From the NCBI GenBank assembly GCA_964017065.1, contig OZ024786.1, positions 728,888 through 792,887 of the forward strand: DNA of 64,000 bases, read 5' to 3'. The position numbers were made by a program, and so were the translations under genes. Source of the DNA: Haliclona indistincta (lineage: Eukaryota > Porifera > Demospongiae > Haplosclerida > Chalinidae). This document shows positions 1-11,994 of this stretch, one piece after another. The notes below the pieces were generated by a model. That model saw only the letters and a program-made list of their open reading frames with translations. It ran no database searches and was not told where the DNA came from. Every line of letters starts with the position of its first letter. Position 1 is the first letter of the stretch.

Positions 1-651
1 ATTTCCAACTTCTACTCGGTCCAAGAGTACCCGATTGGATATTTCCTTGACCTACTGCACTCAGTCATTAGAAGGAGCAAAGAGCAAGGTGCACGGTCTA
101 CAGTAGAAATGGAATTTTCTTCAGAAAGAAATAAGAAAATTGTGCAATACATCAAAGTCGATTTTAAGTACATCAATGATCGATTTCCCTTTATTAAGTA
201 TTTTTATGTTGTCCTGAGTCCTTTACTGGCAACATTGTCAATCATTCATGCTCTGCTTATTGGCGGCTTCTTGGCAAGCTGTTTGCTTGGGTCTGATACT
301 GATGTCATCTTCCTGTACGACTCTTCAACTGGCTGGATGGTGCTCTTTGTGATTACAGCTATTCTCTTGTGTGCTGCTAATATTCTCGTGATATTGATTG
401 GTGCAGTTTGTATAGCAATACTTGTTGGTATTATCATTGTTTTTTTAGGCCTAATAGCTGCTATCTTATTCATTATCTGCTTACCCTGTATGATCATAGC
501 TGCTATTGTATCTGGTGATAGTGAACCTATCGGTGATCTCAGTGGTATTGGAAATTGCAATTGCAATTGCATTTTCGATTGCAGCTTATGTCAAGATTGT
601 GAAGACAACAGAGCTGAGATGAGGAGACAGAGACGAAACATTGCTATATAG
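1..651 (+). CDS. TM family copy 1: C-terminal part of a multi-pass membrane protein (partial)
   Basis: The frame is open from base 1 and ends at TAG 649-651, so the gene starts outside the window. The visible 216 codons include a conserved soluble stretch (FYSVQEYPIGYF, then RRSKEQGARST), a charged segment, and at least three hydrophobic helices (around SPLLATLSIIHALLIGGFL, VLFVITAILLCAANILVILI and a long helix after it). A Cys/Asn-rich tail and a basic end (RRQRRNIAI) follow. It matches the C-terminal half of the copies at 1242, 42736 and 52754. I do not recognise the family; it looks like an integral membrane protein with about 7-8 helices. Unlike the other copies, this visible part has no frameshift, so the gene may be functional. 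Confidence 0.7.
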   Translation: MSNFYSVQEYPIGYFLDLLHSVIRRSKEQGARSTVEMEFSSERNKKIVQYIKVDFKYINDRFPFIKYFYVVLSPLLATLSIIHALLIGGFLASCLLGSDTDVIFLYDSSTGWMVLFVITAILLCAANILVILIGAVCIAILVGIIIVFLGLIAAILFIICLPCMIIAAIVSGDSEPIGDLSGIGNCNCNCIFDCSLCQDCEDNRAEMRRQRRNIAI

Positions 652-1241
652 CATGTGTACCCATAATCTTAAGTGGTTTGGTATAATTTTACGTAAAATT
701 TGGTGACATAGTGGTTTTAGTAATTAATTTTATGACCATGGAACATTGTGTTACAGAGCTGTGAACATGAACTATTGTATTATGTGACAGTAATTGAACA
801 ATTGAACTTGTTTTAGCTGTTGTGCTTGTTTGTGTGGTATATGACCACATTATTTGTGTATAGAGTTGTTTGTTCTATAACTGGTTCGAATTATTATTGA
901 GAAACTAACTGAACTCTGAGCTGGAACAACATCGCTATAGATTGTATGATGTTGTACATACAGAGAGGATGAGCTGAGGGCACACAGCATAAGAGCTAGC
1001 AATCAATACATGATCTCATAACATTTGATTTATAAAATAAAAATTATGATATTATCTGTACCATGAACTCACTTATGTAACTATCACACTTTGACCTCAA
1101 TTAGTGTATCAATAGCCGGTTCATAGGTGCAACTGATGACGTATTACTATCATTACCATTATTGTGCTACAAGTCCAGTGAAGCTATATAGTTATCTGTC
1201 TTGTACTCAACGCACAGTGAACTGGATATTCATATCAAGCA
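652..1241. other. Intergenic spacer between TM copies 1 and 2
   Basis: No gene is seen. AT-rich. It carries an AATAAA at 1036-1041 that could serve as a poly(A) signal. The stretch around 1085-1225 (starting TTTGACCTCAATTAG) is also found after TM copy 4 (about 54980) and near 58440, so the spacer was duplicated with the genes. Confidence 0.5.
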
Positions 1242-3072
1242 ATGGCTGAAACAACCGAAAACATGGCGTCTTTTGCAACACCAGCAGTACTGAAAACAGC
1301 CCGAAACTGCAACGGATTTAGAAACTTCCCAAGCAGAAGCTTCCTCGCCGCCCAACGTGACGGCGGATCTCGAAGTCAACAGTGAGACTCAAGTGCTACT
1401 AACCACTCTGGCTGAAATAGGATCCATTCAAGAGAAAGAGGATACTAGTGATGCAATCTATTATGGACTTGCGCATAGATCGAGATGCAAAGACTGTGAA
1501 GCCTGTTTCTATCGCTGCCGTATTAGCCGTTGTCAAGATTGTTGTTTTCCTGTGGTCGACCTAGATGCATCCGTGCTCAAAACACAAGCAATAGGAAGAG
1601 AGCTACTCAAGCAGGAAGTGTTCCCTCTATTCTCTACTAATGGTCGTGAGGTGTGGACCTATGTGTAGTTTCTTGATCTCGTACTGGGATTCGTCTTAAA
1701 ATTTGCTTTGGTCGATATTGCTGTTAACAGTCCCTCAAAGAGGACTCATGTGGACTTTGCCTCACTTGCTTTCTCTCTCGCCTTGTTGCTTCTTTCGACT
1801 GTGGACATTTGCATCACAATCTACCAGCACAGATGCCATCTAGTCTGTACTCCATGTCGCCGCCATCATGCAACTAACAACAATGAATCAAGTTTCAACT
1901 CACCATCAACTAACCGTAAGCACTGTAGCTCATTTTGCTGGCAACTCAAGAGCATATTCAAATACCCTGATCTGTTTCGTATGATACTAAATGAAGTGAT
2001 AGTGTACACAGTAACCATTTGTACCATGCTACAGCTCATCTTGAATAGCAAACAAAATAGAAATGATCTTCAAATGACCTTCAGTATCGTAAGCTTTATA
2101 ATTGCTGTGATATGGAATTTAGTAACTGTCTATAGTACTTGTGTTTTAGTGGTTGTTCGAACTATATTCAATTTAAGAAAGATTCGTAAGGATGGTCCTG
2201 TAGCCAGCAGTGCTAACTGGTGTCATGTTCACTTGATTATCCATGTTCTAGCACAGATGGTGTCTCATATCAATGATAGAGTGTATTGGAGCTAAGATGC
2301 ACTATGAGAATAGAAACTTCACTGTTGACAATATAGTTCAAATCAGTGGTTTCCTTTGGTACATGTTTTTCGGTGCATTAATTATTCCTTTTGCTGGTGT
2401 CTTCACTTTTGGCATTTCCAACTTCTATTCTGTCCAAGAGTACCCGATTGGATATTTCCTTGATCTACTGGACTCAGTCATTAGAAGGAGCAAAGAGCAA
2501 GGTGCACGGTCTACAATAGAAACAGAACTATCTTCAGAAAAAGCTAAGAAAACTGTACGATACATGATAGCTGATTTTAAATACGTTAATGGTCGATTTC
2601 CCTTGAAGAAGTACTATTATGTCTTCTGGAGTCCTTTACTGATAACATTATCAATGATCTATACTCTGCTTATTGTTAGTTTCTTAACTAGCTGCTTGCT
2701 AGGGTCTGATACTGGTCCCATTGTCCTGTACGACTCTTCAACAGGCAGCTGGTTGGTGTTCTTTGTGATTACAGCTTTGTTCGTATGTTCGGTGAATATG
2801 CTCGTGATATTGATTTGTGCAGTGTGGATATCAATCTTTCTCATTATTGTAGGTGCTTGCTTAGGTGTCGTAGCTCTTATTTTATCCATTATCTGCTTAC
2901 CCTGCATATGCATTGCCAAGCTCATTAGCAATGATAATGACGTCGATGCATATGACAATATACCTGTGACATGAATACCTGGGAATTGAATTGTGACTGT
3001 AATTGCTATTGTCAGGATCATGATGAAGAGACCAGACCTCAGAGAAAGAGAGAAAGACAAAACATTGCTTGA
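1242..3072 (+). pseudogene. TM family copy 2, full length but frameshifted and with an internal stop
   Basis: It starts at ATG 1242 and aligns over its whole length with copy 4 (52754). An N-terminal soluble part leads to a Cys-rich motif (RCKDCEACFYRC), the conserved stretch QAIGRELLKQEVFPLFSTN, then about seven hydrophobic helices and a basic tail. Lesions against the other copies are: one extra base near 1299; an in-frame TAG at 1666-1668 where copy 4 has CAG; loss of two bases near 2266; and an extra AT near 2958 that brings an early stop at 2972-2974. The open pieces are 1357-1668, 1708-2295 (same frame) and 2273-2974. No intron signal explains these breaks, and the neighbouring TRIM-NHL reading frame is clean apart from one insertion. 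A pseudogene is the simplest reading. Confidence 0.75.
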
Positions 3073-4424
3073 AACAATGTGTATCCATCCTTAATTCAGG
3101 GATTTTAAATAATAATTGTTAGCTTTACTTAATTAAAAAAGTGGTAATTTGTTTTTATTTTTGTAAAATTTTACTACAGTACTCTTTACTAGCTACTTAA
3201 TCCATCACTCTCTATCTCTACCTATTATGGCTGCTGTTCTACATTTGGCTCTGTACTCCGCCTCATGACTGACGGCCCTCTGACCTCTTCTTCCATGTGT
3301 CTCTCCCTCTTGATGTTCCATGTTCAAAGATGGATGATGATATTCCATGTTGTTGTTTATGATCCATGTTGGTGTTTATGATCCATGTATTTCTATAATA
3401 ATGTTTGTATCAGAATGCTTCAACTCTGTAACAGCATCAAAAGATAGTGAACATGTCTGGCCCGGTGAGCAGTAGTACCTTGAGAGGATGATCCACTGGT
3501 AATCAGTGATTTGATAGCAGCTATAGACTCCTAAAGGAACAGATGGACGAGCCAAGAGTACATTACCTGAACTCTTGACGAGCAGAGTAAATGAACTCTT
3601 GACGAGCAGATTATGAGATCACTGATGGTAACAGACACACATCACAGTGAGGTACCTGGTCTGGTTGTAGTGTGGTTGTGAAGTGGTAGAGCACTCTCTG
3701 GAGTAGTTGTGAGCTGAGTGATGGTGAGATTAGGAGGAGCTTAGTGAGGATGAGGATGGAGTAAGAGGTAGAGCTTAGTGCTATAGCATCAATAAGGCTG
3801 AGAAGGTGTGTGTCCATCTGTGATGGAGAGAGAGAAAATCGACCCATAGTAAGTGTGAATACCTATTATCGATACATGGTGTTTTCTCATGCACACCAGA
3901 GTCTCGCTTATGATTCAAGCCCCCTTGAACTATTATCACTCCTCTTGAATCATGTAATACCAGATTGTTAAGATCACTCAGCTGTCAACTTTTTACACAC
4001 TTGACCCCTTGGAAAATATTCAGATTACAGCCCCTTGGTCCTATTATTAAGCAAATGTTTATTTTTTCCTGTATATAGAACTGAGCAGTGCTCACTGTAA
4101 TATTCTAATCACCGCAGTGCAGGCATGGCTATGCATAGCAAAGACTCTCCTGACATTGGATAGGCATGTTTTGAACAATAGAAACACCCAGATACAAGAA
4201 CAGTATAGCACACACTGTCATTCTTGGCAAATATTCTTCAGGTCAAATCTAACAAAGACAATACATTCATTGTTCTTAACAGAATAACTATATTCACTAC
4301 TTGTAGTATTATTCATAGTTTTCCAAGCTAATAATGCAAACTTCCTAATAAGGTCACTTATTGGTTTTAAAGCAGATTTCCTAATAAGGTCAATCACAGC
4401 AACACTAGCAGTTTCAAGAGCCTT
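3073..4424. other. Spacer between TM copy 2 and TRIM-NHL copy 1, duplicated at 47514-48624
   Basis: No gene is seen. The stretch matches the spacer before the intact TRIM-NHL gene: shared segments include the 3' end of the TM gene, GATGGATGATGATATTCCA, a block around 3470-3900, and the last 60 bp before the TRIM start (TTTCCTAATAAGGTCAATCA). The shared proximal block is the best candidate for the TRIM promoter. In this copy the AATAAGGTCA-type block occurs twice (about 4350 and 4390). Confidence 0.5.
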
Positions 4425-5878
4425 ATGTCAATGGCAGAGAAACCATCCCCAGCTAGTGAGGCTCTCAAGAATCTCAAGCAGCAGCTGACCTGTCCAGTCT
4501 GTCTGGATCACTACACTCAGCCCAGGACACTGCCCTGTCTCCACTCTTTCTGTCACAACTGCCTTGCCCACTTCCCCGTGCAAGTCCAGGGAGGCAAGCA
4601 CTTTATCACTTGCCCCGTGTGCCGCCAGACCACGCAGCAACCTGACAAGGGAGTGAGTGGATTCCAGTCTGCCTTCCACATCAACAACCTCCTGGAGCTC
4701 CGGCAAGTGCTAGAGAAGGTGTCAGGGTCCCAGCAGAATAACTGTGAGAACTGCCACAAAGAACAGGCCACTGGATACTGTAAACAATGCTCTAGATTCT
4801 TCTGCCAGATCTGTACTGACAAGCACAATGCATGGGCCACATTTACCAGCCACCAGATACTGGGAGTGGAGGATGTGGCAACCACTGCCTCAAAGCTAGT
4901 TCCTCTCAAGGAGCAGCCCACCATGGAGTGTAGCAGCCATGGCAAGCCACTAGAGGTGTACTGTGACACATGTGATAAGCTCATCTGCCAACTTTGTACC
5001 ACTGCTAAATCTCATCGTAACCATGACTACGAGCCAATCATTGATGCCTTCCCACGACACCAGCAGCAGATTGTGGACAGCCTTGAGCAAGTCAAGAAGA
5101 AGCTAGCTGCCATTACCACTGCTGTACAAGCTGTGGAAACCCAGGAAGGAGATTTCTTGAAGCAGATAGGAGCTGCGAGAAGAGAGATTGAGGCCACAGT
5201 CCGGCAGCTGATGCAGCTCCTGCAGGAGTCAGAGAGACAACTGATGAGAGAGCTTGACCAAGTCACTGATGCCTACATTGAGAAGATATCTGCTCGTAAG
5301 AAGGAAGCGGACATTACCATCACACAGCTGAAGAGCTGTAAAAAGTTTGCAGAGGAGGAGCTGAGGATCGGGAGCCAGCAGGAGATCCTTGTGATGAAGG
5401 GACAGATGGTGGAGTGCATGGCAGCTGTCTGCTCACTAGACAACCTCCAACCGCTGGAGGAGACCAGAGTGAGGTTTGTAAAGAGCGCTAGTGTTCTAGA
5501 GGCATGTCGCAGTCTGGGTAGTGTGGTTAGGTATGGGCAGTTTAAGGCAACTGGTGACAAAACAAGCTTTGATATTTGCAGTGCAGCTCCTCTCTCCTCT
5601 GAGCAGGTCTCCTGCCAGCTCTCTCCAGTAGCTGACCCCACACTAGTTGTCAAGTGTGTCGTTAGTCTAGCCGCTAGCCCTCTTTTCGCTAATAATTAAT
5701 GGGCGGGGTCACGGCAAGGCGAAAAGAGGGTCTAGCAAAACTCGCACGAAATCGAGTTTCTTTGATGTTGAGAAGGAGTGTTCACGACCACTTACCTCAA
5801 GTGGCGGGTGGGGCTCGAGGGTTTTGCACTAGCCACAGTACAGCCTGCACGCGCTGAGTCTGCTGCTGTCAAAGTGTA

Positions 5879-6265
5879 ATGGCGTGTGGAATATGCAAAG
5901 AAGAATTAGTTGATCCTAGCAGAGCATACCGTTTGTCAGACGACCGCCTTGGACAGCGCACACATTTAGGAGACGTTGTTAATAGTCTGTTGGAGGAAGA
6001 TCTCTGTACCAACAGCGTGTGTCACCACTGTAGAAGCACACTTCTTCGTCTCAACAGCCTAAAACAGCAGTTTGACGAGCTTAAAAGACAGCTGTTAACA
6101 AAGTTGAGTCACCGTGGTTCTCAGAGCCTTGTTCACAGTCATTCTCAGCCGGGTATGGTAACTCCAACAACCTCCGTGCGTCTTCGATCGCCATCAGCAG
6201 TCTCTACTGGAATATCCCCACTAGGCACAGTTACCAAAACGTTCTTGCCACTGAGCAGGTCATGA
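5879..6265 (+). pseudogene. Zinc-binding ORF start (Cys2...Cys2, ZAD-like) inside element no. 1
   Basis: 128 codons beginning MACGICKEEL. Visible are a CxxC pair (CGIC), a linker of about 40 residues, then CTNSVCHHC, then a likely short coiled coil (LNSLKQQFDELKRQL). The C-x2-C ... C-x2-C spacing resembles the ZAD-type treble-clef domain found at the N-terminus of many DNA-binding proteins; this is a resemblance only. The last third overlaps the RecQ-like ORF on the other strand and is probably not native sequence, consistent with an internal deletion joining two 5' ends. The ATG lies 216 bp from the element end. Confidence 0.45.
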
Positions 6266-6381
6266 ATAGCTTCCAACTGTACAGGCTTTACCGAGGTGTA
6301 TCCGAACAGCGTCAGACTACTAGTAAGCGAGTCATTCACGATTGAATCTTTCCTTTCAATAGCAGCGCTAACTGTTGACAC
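6145..6381 (-). pseudogene. RecQ-like helicase N-terminal fragment inside element no. 1
   Basis: On the minus strand the ORF reads MSTVSAAIERK..., then FGYTSVKPVQLEAIHDLL and SGKNVLVTVPSG. This is the RecQ-family pattern before motif I: an aromatic-Gly start, R/K-P-x-Q, a helix, then GKD/NV-L...PTG. The sequence leaves the family just at the Walker A region. The ATG is 186 bp inside the right end of the element, and a CCAAT-type box (minus-strand reading of GATTGG at 6458-6463) lies about 80 bp upstream of it. Confidence 0.6.
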
Positions 6382-7516
6382 ACCGACATGGCAATGAAAA
6401 CCACGTGTACACGCCTTCTCCTTAACATTTTGGGGCTACTATATACACGAAAAATCTGATTGGTCAGTTGAAACTCATTGACTTGCGAGTTTTGCTAGAC
6501 CCTCTTTTCGCCTTGCCGTGACCCCGCCCATTAATTATTAGCGAAAAGAGGGCTAGCGGCTAGACTAGTGTGTCGTACACCAAGTGACTCCTGGCAGTTT
6601 CGAGGTTTGCTATTCTCCTCCCACTGTTGGTCTCCACCAGCTGAGGGTGCAGGTGGGAGGGACCGATATCCTTGACACACCTCTCAATGTAGAGGTCATG
6701 CCCAGGAGGGTAGGACAGGTGTTCACAAGTCTGTCATATCCTAGGGGACTAGCCATCACAAGGGAAGGTCACCTCATTGTGATAGAATATGACAAACACT
6801 GCATCACCATCATCGACCCTACTAATGGGACGAACATTAGGAGCTTCGGACAGCATGGTAATGGACAAGTACAATTCAACTATCCAGAAGGAGTGGCAGT
6901 AACTCAAGATGGGTGCATTGTTGTTGCTGACCACAGTAATCATCGTCTACAAGTGTTGACAGCAGAGGGTGCCTTCATAGCTACAGTGGGTAGTAAGCTA
7001 GGATCTCAACCACTACAGTTTAATTTTCCAACAGGTGTAGCTGTTCATCGTAATGGACAAGTCTTTGTTTCTGATACTTATAACCATCGCGTCCAGGTCC
7101 TTAATGCTGACCTCACCTACTCACACTGCTTTGGTAGCAAAGGAACTCAACCTGGGGAGTTCAACCGTCCATATGATATAGTTTTCGATGCTGATGGTAT
7201 GGTCTATGTAGCCGATTTCGACAATGAAAGAGTTCAGAAGTTCACTCCCGAGGGTAAGCTGTTGGCAGTCATTGACAGTAAGGGAGAAGGAGGAGGTCGG
7301 TTGAACCGTCCACATGGTCTGTGTATCGATGCTAATGGCACTCTTTATGTGACTAAGTGGGGCAACAATACAGTGAGTATGTTTACTAGTGAAGGAAGGT
7401 TTCTTGGATATATCGGTGACAGTGATGGCTCTAGTTTCAAGAATCCTCGATACATCGTATCTGATCAGACAGGTCGACTGTACATAAGTAACCACAATGG
7501 AGTAGTCATGTACTAA

Positions 7517-8049
7517 CAAACAGATGATGGTTCAGATGATGATGATGATGAATGTTATAATTATTATTAATTTTTGGGGAATTCTATTGTGCAGTTTGAA
7601 GCTAAAATTGTGTTTTTAGTTAGAAGGAATAATGCTCTGTGATTGCGCACATGAACAACCGACCGGCTACCATGAAGCAATAAAATAATTTTATTCTGAA
7701 AACGACTGAATTATAGTTGTGTAACATGTCTGCACAAGCTATGTGCAAACTATGTGCAATGAACATACTTTTGAAACACAAAATGTTGTCTTCTAGACAA
7801 AATTAGTAAAAAAAGTTCTAATGAACACATACCCATGCGCTTGGCTAAGATCTACTGTATGTATCGGTTATAGCGTGACCGCGAGTAACGATTTATCTGT
7901 TATAGTGATTGAATTGCGGATAATCTAAAGGAAAACGTTGCCTTACCATACAAATTGTATCGGGTATAGCGATCTTGGCTGTAGCGATAAATCTGGTATA
8001 ACATTTGAATGACGCGATGCAAAATGCATGATTCTGTGTGAAGGAATAC
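7517..8049. other. Spacer after TRIM-NHL copy 1
   Basis: No gene is seen. It holds a short GAT repeat near 7530 and the poly(A) signal noted for TRIM copy 1. The block 7690-8060 recurs at 14760-15100 (for example CTATAGCGTGACCG and TCTGGTATAAC), which marks a lost duplicate of this region. Confidence 0.5.
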
Positions 8050-8282
8050 ACCAAAAATATTTATTCGTGCTGAGACTTTAGAAACAGAAGCATCTGGGAC
8101 TGATTGTGGAGCCTGCAGAGATCAAAATCAGTCTTTACATTTTCTCTTTACCGACCACAGTGCAGAGCCCATCCTCCATTATGGTACTGCTAGTGACATA
8201 CCTGAAAATGATGTGTATCAAAGAATAGCAGACAGGAATAACATGCATCCCAACACACCAGCTCAATCTGTTGGATCCAGTT

Positions 8283-9385
8283 TAGGCCTGCGCTGATTAT
8301 GCCAGATTAATTTTGAGAATAATAGGCAATGAAAAGAATTTGAGAATATTCTGGAATAGAGATCTAATTGGTCGAATTTTGTTACGTCAAGCGAATCACT
8401 ATATAGCTATGGCAGCTAAAACATATAGCTATAGCTATGGCAGTAGAAGCAGCATGAGCAGCAATAGAAGAGTCGATCATGAGAGCGAATGGTGACGGCG
8501 ATTACGAACTGTCTCTGAGTGATAGCGAAGAGGAAGCCAGTACAAACGATGAATCGTCAGACGATCAAACAGGATCACAGAATCATAGAGGACAGAATCA
8601 TGTTGCTGCTATACCCGCAATGCAATGCCAGCAGCTGCTAAGCAAGCTGCAGCACCTAGTATTCTTACCGTGCTACGTCCTCCAAGGCCTTCTGAACATT
8701 CAAGGAAAACAGAAGGCAATCGATCGTAATCCGCCTCCCAAGGGAAAGAAGCGGCCATAGGCTTAAGCTTTAAAAAGGCAAAGAAATGATGTAGAAATTG
8801 TGGAGGTATGCAATGATGAAGGTTTATGACAGGCCTGAAAATCCTTTAGTAAACATTGCCTGAAGGACATCGTTTGTATCACTATTTAAATATTTTACTT
8901 AATCTTCCATTTATAATTATACCACTGAACAAAGTTATCAGAGCTTAGAGAAGAATTTCCAAAAATTAATATGCTATTCTTAGAGAATGAGATTTCTTCT
9001 GAGTATTCGAGCTTACAGTTTTGGAATGACAATTCATCATCTGTTCCAAAACAGAGTGAAATAGCTCAAAATGCCTTTCTTCTTAGCCTTCTTCTGGTGC
9101 TGCAGAAAGTGTTTCTGTTTTGAATAACTCATTAATTTTAGGATGAGGCAGCTATCAACACTTGAATATTATGTTGAAGCCTCTGTTATGCTACAGTAAC
9201 GAACAGAATTAATGATTAGCTACTTTTTATTCACTTCACATGAATTTTGTAATTGTGTTTCAATCACATTTTTTGAATAATCTGAGAATAATCGCGGTCA
9301 ATCTCATGGGAATAATAGGATTAAAAATTGAGAAATTCTAAAAAGAATAATAGGAAAAAATAAAAGAATAATCTGCTCAGGCCTA
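8283..9385. mobile_element. hAT-type non-autonomous element in MCO pseudogene A
   Basis: 1103 bp with ends TAGGCCTGCGCTGATTAT and the inverse of TAGGCCTGAGCAGATTAT. The exact 8-bp target duplication ATCCAGTT lies at 8275-8282 and 9386-9393. An 8-bp duplication with a TAGG/CAGG end is typical of hAT elements. The flanks join to rebuild the MCO sequence. An internal 93-codon ORF (8479-8760) is acidic at its start (SLSDSEEEASTND) and is not a recognisable transposase. Confidence 0.85.
8479..8760 (+). other. Short ORF inside the hAT-type element, possible transposase remnant
   Basis: 93 codons with a Ser/Asp/Glu-rich N-terminus and a Lys-rich end (PPPKGKKRP). No dimerisation or catalytic hAT motif is visible. 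It may be the first coding part of a lost transposase, or chance. Downstream AT-rich sequence shows no further open frame. Confidence 0.25.
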
Positions 9386-9832
9386 ATCCAGTTACCGACA
9401 GTAATCGATTGCCTGATTTTGATATAGACTCTATTAGGGAGGCACGGTAGTTACTCCCTATATAGGGATGAACGAGAAAACAAGATGGCGGCTACATACA
9501 ATGTATTAGCGTTCAAACGCTGATATTTCGCCTGGTGTTGAATTTTATACGTCTTTAGACACTTAGATCTGCTCTCTGGCGTTGCCCCATCTTACAGTAG
9601 CAAGGAGATTGCTCGAAATTGTTACTAAAGTGACGAACCTGGAAACGGTGAAAATCGACTTTCGTCATCTTCGTTTTCTTCTTCTTCTTTCTTTCTTCCA
9701 CTCGCCTAGCGCCTTTACGCGAGCAGTGCCGAGACCAAAACATCCACGAACACTCGTGAAATTCTCCTGGCATGTGCCTTTTGAGCTTTGTTATTAGCGT
9801 AACGGCGATCTAAGTTCCGCGATTTCTCGATC

Positions 9833-11872
9833 GGGTCTTGTTATGTTCACAACACTTCATGTCCCCCCACGTGACAAATCACGTGATATTCCAACGCGGG
9901 AAAATTTAAAACGGCGATCTAGCGTGTGTGTACTAGCAAGGGAACCTGGTATAACGGCTTTCTAGCCTCAGCGTCACACCTAAGCTCATGCTCTTATGAA
10001 TGCCGAGCTGTATGATTCATCAGACTCGAATTCAAGAGAGACGGAGCAGCTAGCCTAGCATAGTTGAGACTTGTAACCAGTGTCTTAATAGTTGATGCTT
10101 ACCTCATAGCTGCATACGAATCTTTGAATGGCATTCAGCAAGTTCATGTTGTAGAGTCATGCACTATTATATTACTTTCTGTGTTGCACATTCACAATTA
10201 CTTCCAGATTTCATAAAACATTCGCGTACTCCAAACATAAAAGAGAAATTTTTACTACATTATACTTGTGTATAGTGAATAATGTGATGAATTGAAATTT
10301 ATGATGAATAACACTGAGCTCTTTCGTTATTGCCTGAAAGCAGCACAACAGAACTTGCCGGAAGAACACACTAGTGAACTGACAGCTCCTCTGTTCAAAA
10401 AAAGAATCGTTCATTAATAATATTTCGTACAAGTATAATTGATTACAACAAGGGGCATGATGGAATGTTCATGCTGAATAATTATGATGAGAAAACAAAT
10501 TATGATGCAGGTACACGCCCACAATGAATTCCGTAGATAGCAACAGATTTTTGAAAAAAATACAGGTATTAGAAACGTCCGGGATTACGAGAAATGATGA
10601 GTTTTGGTCATGTTTCTCATGAAACAAGTAGCTAACAGAACATAGCTCGTGTACGTGTGTCAAAGCTCTTATACGTATTTTTGGTATGAACCGCACTGCC
10701 AGCAGCACCTCATTCAGACACGATTAAAAAAATTATTATACCCATTTTCACTGAATAACTTAGTGAAAACGAGTGTAACATCGATTTTTAATCGTTTCCG
10801 AATGAGCGCCGCTGGTGGTGCGGTTCACACCAAAAACATGTATACTGTTAGTTGGGTCATTGAGAGAAAAGTACACAAAAAAATTAATACTACGACTGTT
10901 ACACAACTACATGTAATATGACAGAGAACTGAGATAAACCACTCTGATTTACTTCCAGCAACGTACTTCTGTATCCCTACTTAGCAAACTGAATTAACTC
11001 CGAAAAATTACACGACCAGTATAGGTCTTGAAGAACGCTGTCATACTGGCAAAATGAATACACCCAGTACAACACTGTATTTTGATCTCTTGTGTCAATA
11101 GAAGCATGTCAGGATACTTTGCTTTCAGCACCTGGACAATCACTTGAGAATCATGGAAGTGTGTGACGTCACATGTTTGATTCAGCATTTACAATACCTG
11201 TACTAGTACGACGAAACAGATTTAGACCTAGATTCTATGATCCTGTCCATACCATGTTCCACGTCGATGTCATGGCACATACGTTTTAAGCATAATAATA
11301 ATTATTCGGCATGAACATTTTATCATGGCTCTACATGTATAAACTATTAATTTAGCTCACCAATTTATCTCAGCACATTATTTTGCCTTCTCATTGATCA
11401 GTCTCTAGCTGGACACATTATTCACACCAGATTCATCAGTCAGTCCCTTGATTGCCTCTTATGTTGTACGAGGATATAAAAATGTTCGAATGGTAAATTA
11501 CATGGACAGATACAGTTCTATAACTGAGGCATGCTGAGGGCAGCTCTTCTGGCCTGAATGCATGTCTCCTAAACCAGAGAATAGTCTGCCTACACTGACA
11601 TGACTGATGGTAGTCATGTTCCCCGCCACTAAGTCAGGACAGTAAAGTTAGTAGCTCACGCGAGAAAAAACTATTTGTACCAGGTCACTCCATCAGTCAG
11701 ATTCACGAGCGCCGAAAACACGAGTATAAAGCTCTGTGAAGTGAACTGGCGGCGCTGTGGTAGAGACCGGGATAATGATCTGCATCACTGCAAAGCACTA
11801 AGTACTGAATGTGGGCGTTTCCTACAATTCACGTGACAGGGGGCATGAAGTGTTGTGAACATAACAAGACCC
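9833..11872. mobile_element. Mutator-like TIR element nested in R1
   Basis: 2040 bp. The terminal inverted repeat begins GGGTCTTGTTATGTTCACAA and is perfect for 29 bp, then both ends continue with a C-run and CACGTGA. The 10-bp target duplication TTTCTCGATC lies at 9823-9832 and 11873-11882. The empty site is seen at 33411 in the second R1 copy. GGG ends with a 9-11 bp duplication fit Mutator-like elements. No transposase ORF is seen. Internal inverted repeats at 10463-10490 and 11293-11325 (AATGTTCATGC ...) suggest another element nested inside. Confidence 0.8.
10665..10860. repeat. Foldback hairpin inside the Mutator-like element
   Basis: About 60-bp inverted arms: TTTTTGGTATGAACCGCAC on the left and the inverse of TTTTTGGTGTGAACCGCAC on the right, each ending in an ACGATTAAAAA block. 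The central loop holds a second small hairpin made from TTTTCACT and AGTGAAAA. Confidence 0.7.
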
Positions 11873-11994
11873 TTTCTCGATCGTGATCCATTGTCAGCTT
11901 AGTGTTAGACGCCATTATTGTGATTGCGCAATACGCACGTGACCAAGCAATGGGTAGCGCACGTGACCAAGCAGCTAAAGTATCGCTGCGCCAG

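Larger units (their letters stand above)
5663..6567. mobile_element. RecQ/zinc-ORF inverted-repeat element no. 1, inserted in TRIM-NHL
   Basis: 905 bp. The ends are TAGTCTAGCCGCTAGCCC and its inverse, and the terminal inverted repeats run for about 85 bp with nearly perfect match. A 9-bp target duplication GTGTGTCGT lies at 5654-5662 and 6568-6576; a 10-bp AGTGTGTCGT reading is also possible. The 9-10 bp duplication points to the Mutator-like group. Inside are the starts of two converging ORFs: a Cys2..Cys2 ORF on plus (5879) and a RecQ-like helicase start on minus (6381). No transposase is visible, so it is non-autonomous. Confidence 0.85.
4425..7516 (+). pseudogene. TRIM-NHL gene copy 1, split by a transposon
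   Basis: Two in-phase halves (4425-5662 and 6577-7516) encode a TRIM2/3/71-like protein. It has a RING finger (CPVCLDHY ... CPVCRQ), two B-boxes (CENCHKEQ and CSSHGKPLEVYCDTC), a coiled coil, a filamin-type immunoglobulin domain and six-bladed NHL repeats. The first half ends inside the filamin domain, where an inverted-repeat element (5663-6567) with a 9-bp duplication is inserted. Removing the element plus one duplicated 9-mer rejoins the frame exactly, with no other lesion seen. A TRIM-NHL protein is normally a ubiquitin ligase or RNA-binding regulator. As it stands this copy would make a 424-residue RING/B-box/coiled-coil protein ending in a few transposon-encoded residues. The codon at 4431 matches the start of the intact copy at 48625. 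An AATAAA lies at 7679-7684. Confidence 0.85.

Noticed and set aside
1666..1668. Programmed readthrough of the TAG in TM copies 2 and 3
   Set aside because: The frame does continue, but both copies also carry frameshifts, and copy 4 has a sense codon there, so decay is simpler.
1242..3072. Introns as the cause of TM frame breaks
   Set aside because: Breaks are 1-5 bp indels or single substitutions against sister copies; no GT-AG pair of workable length removes them.
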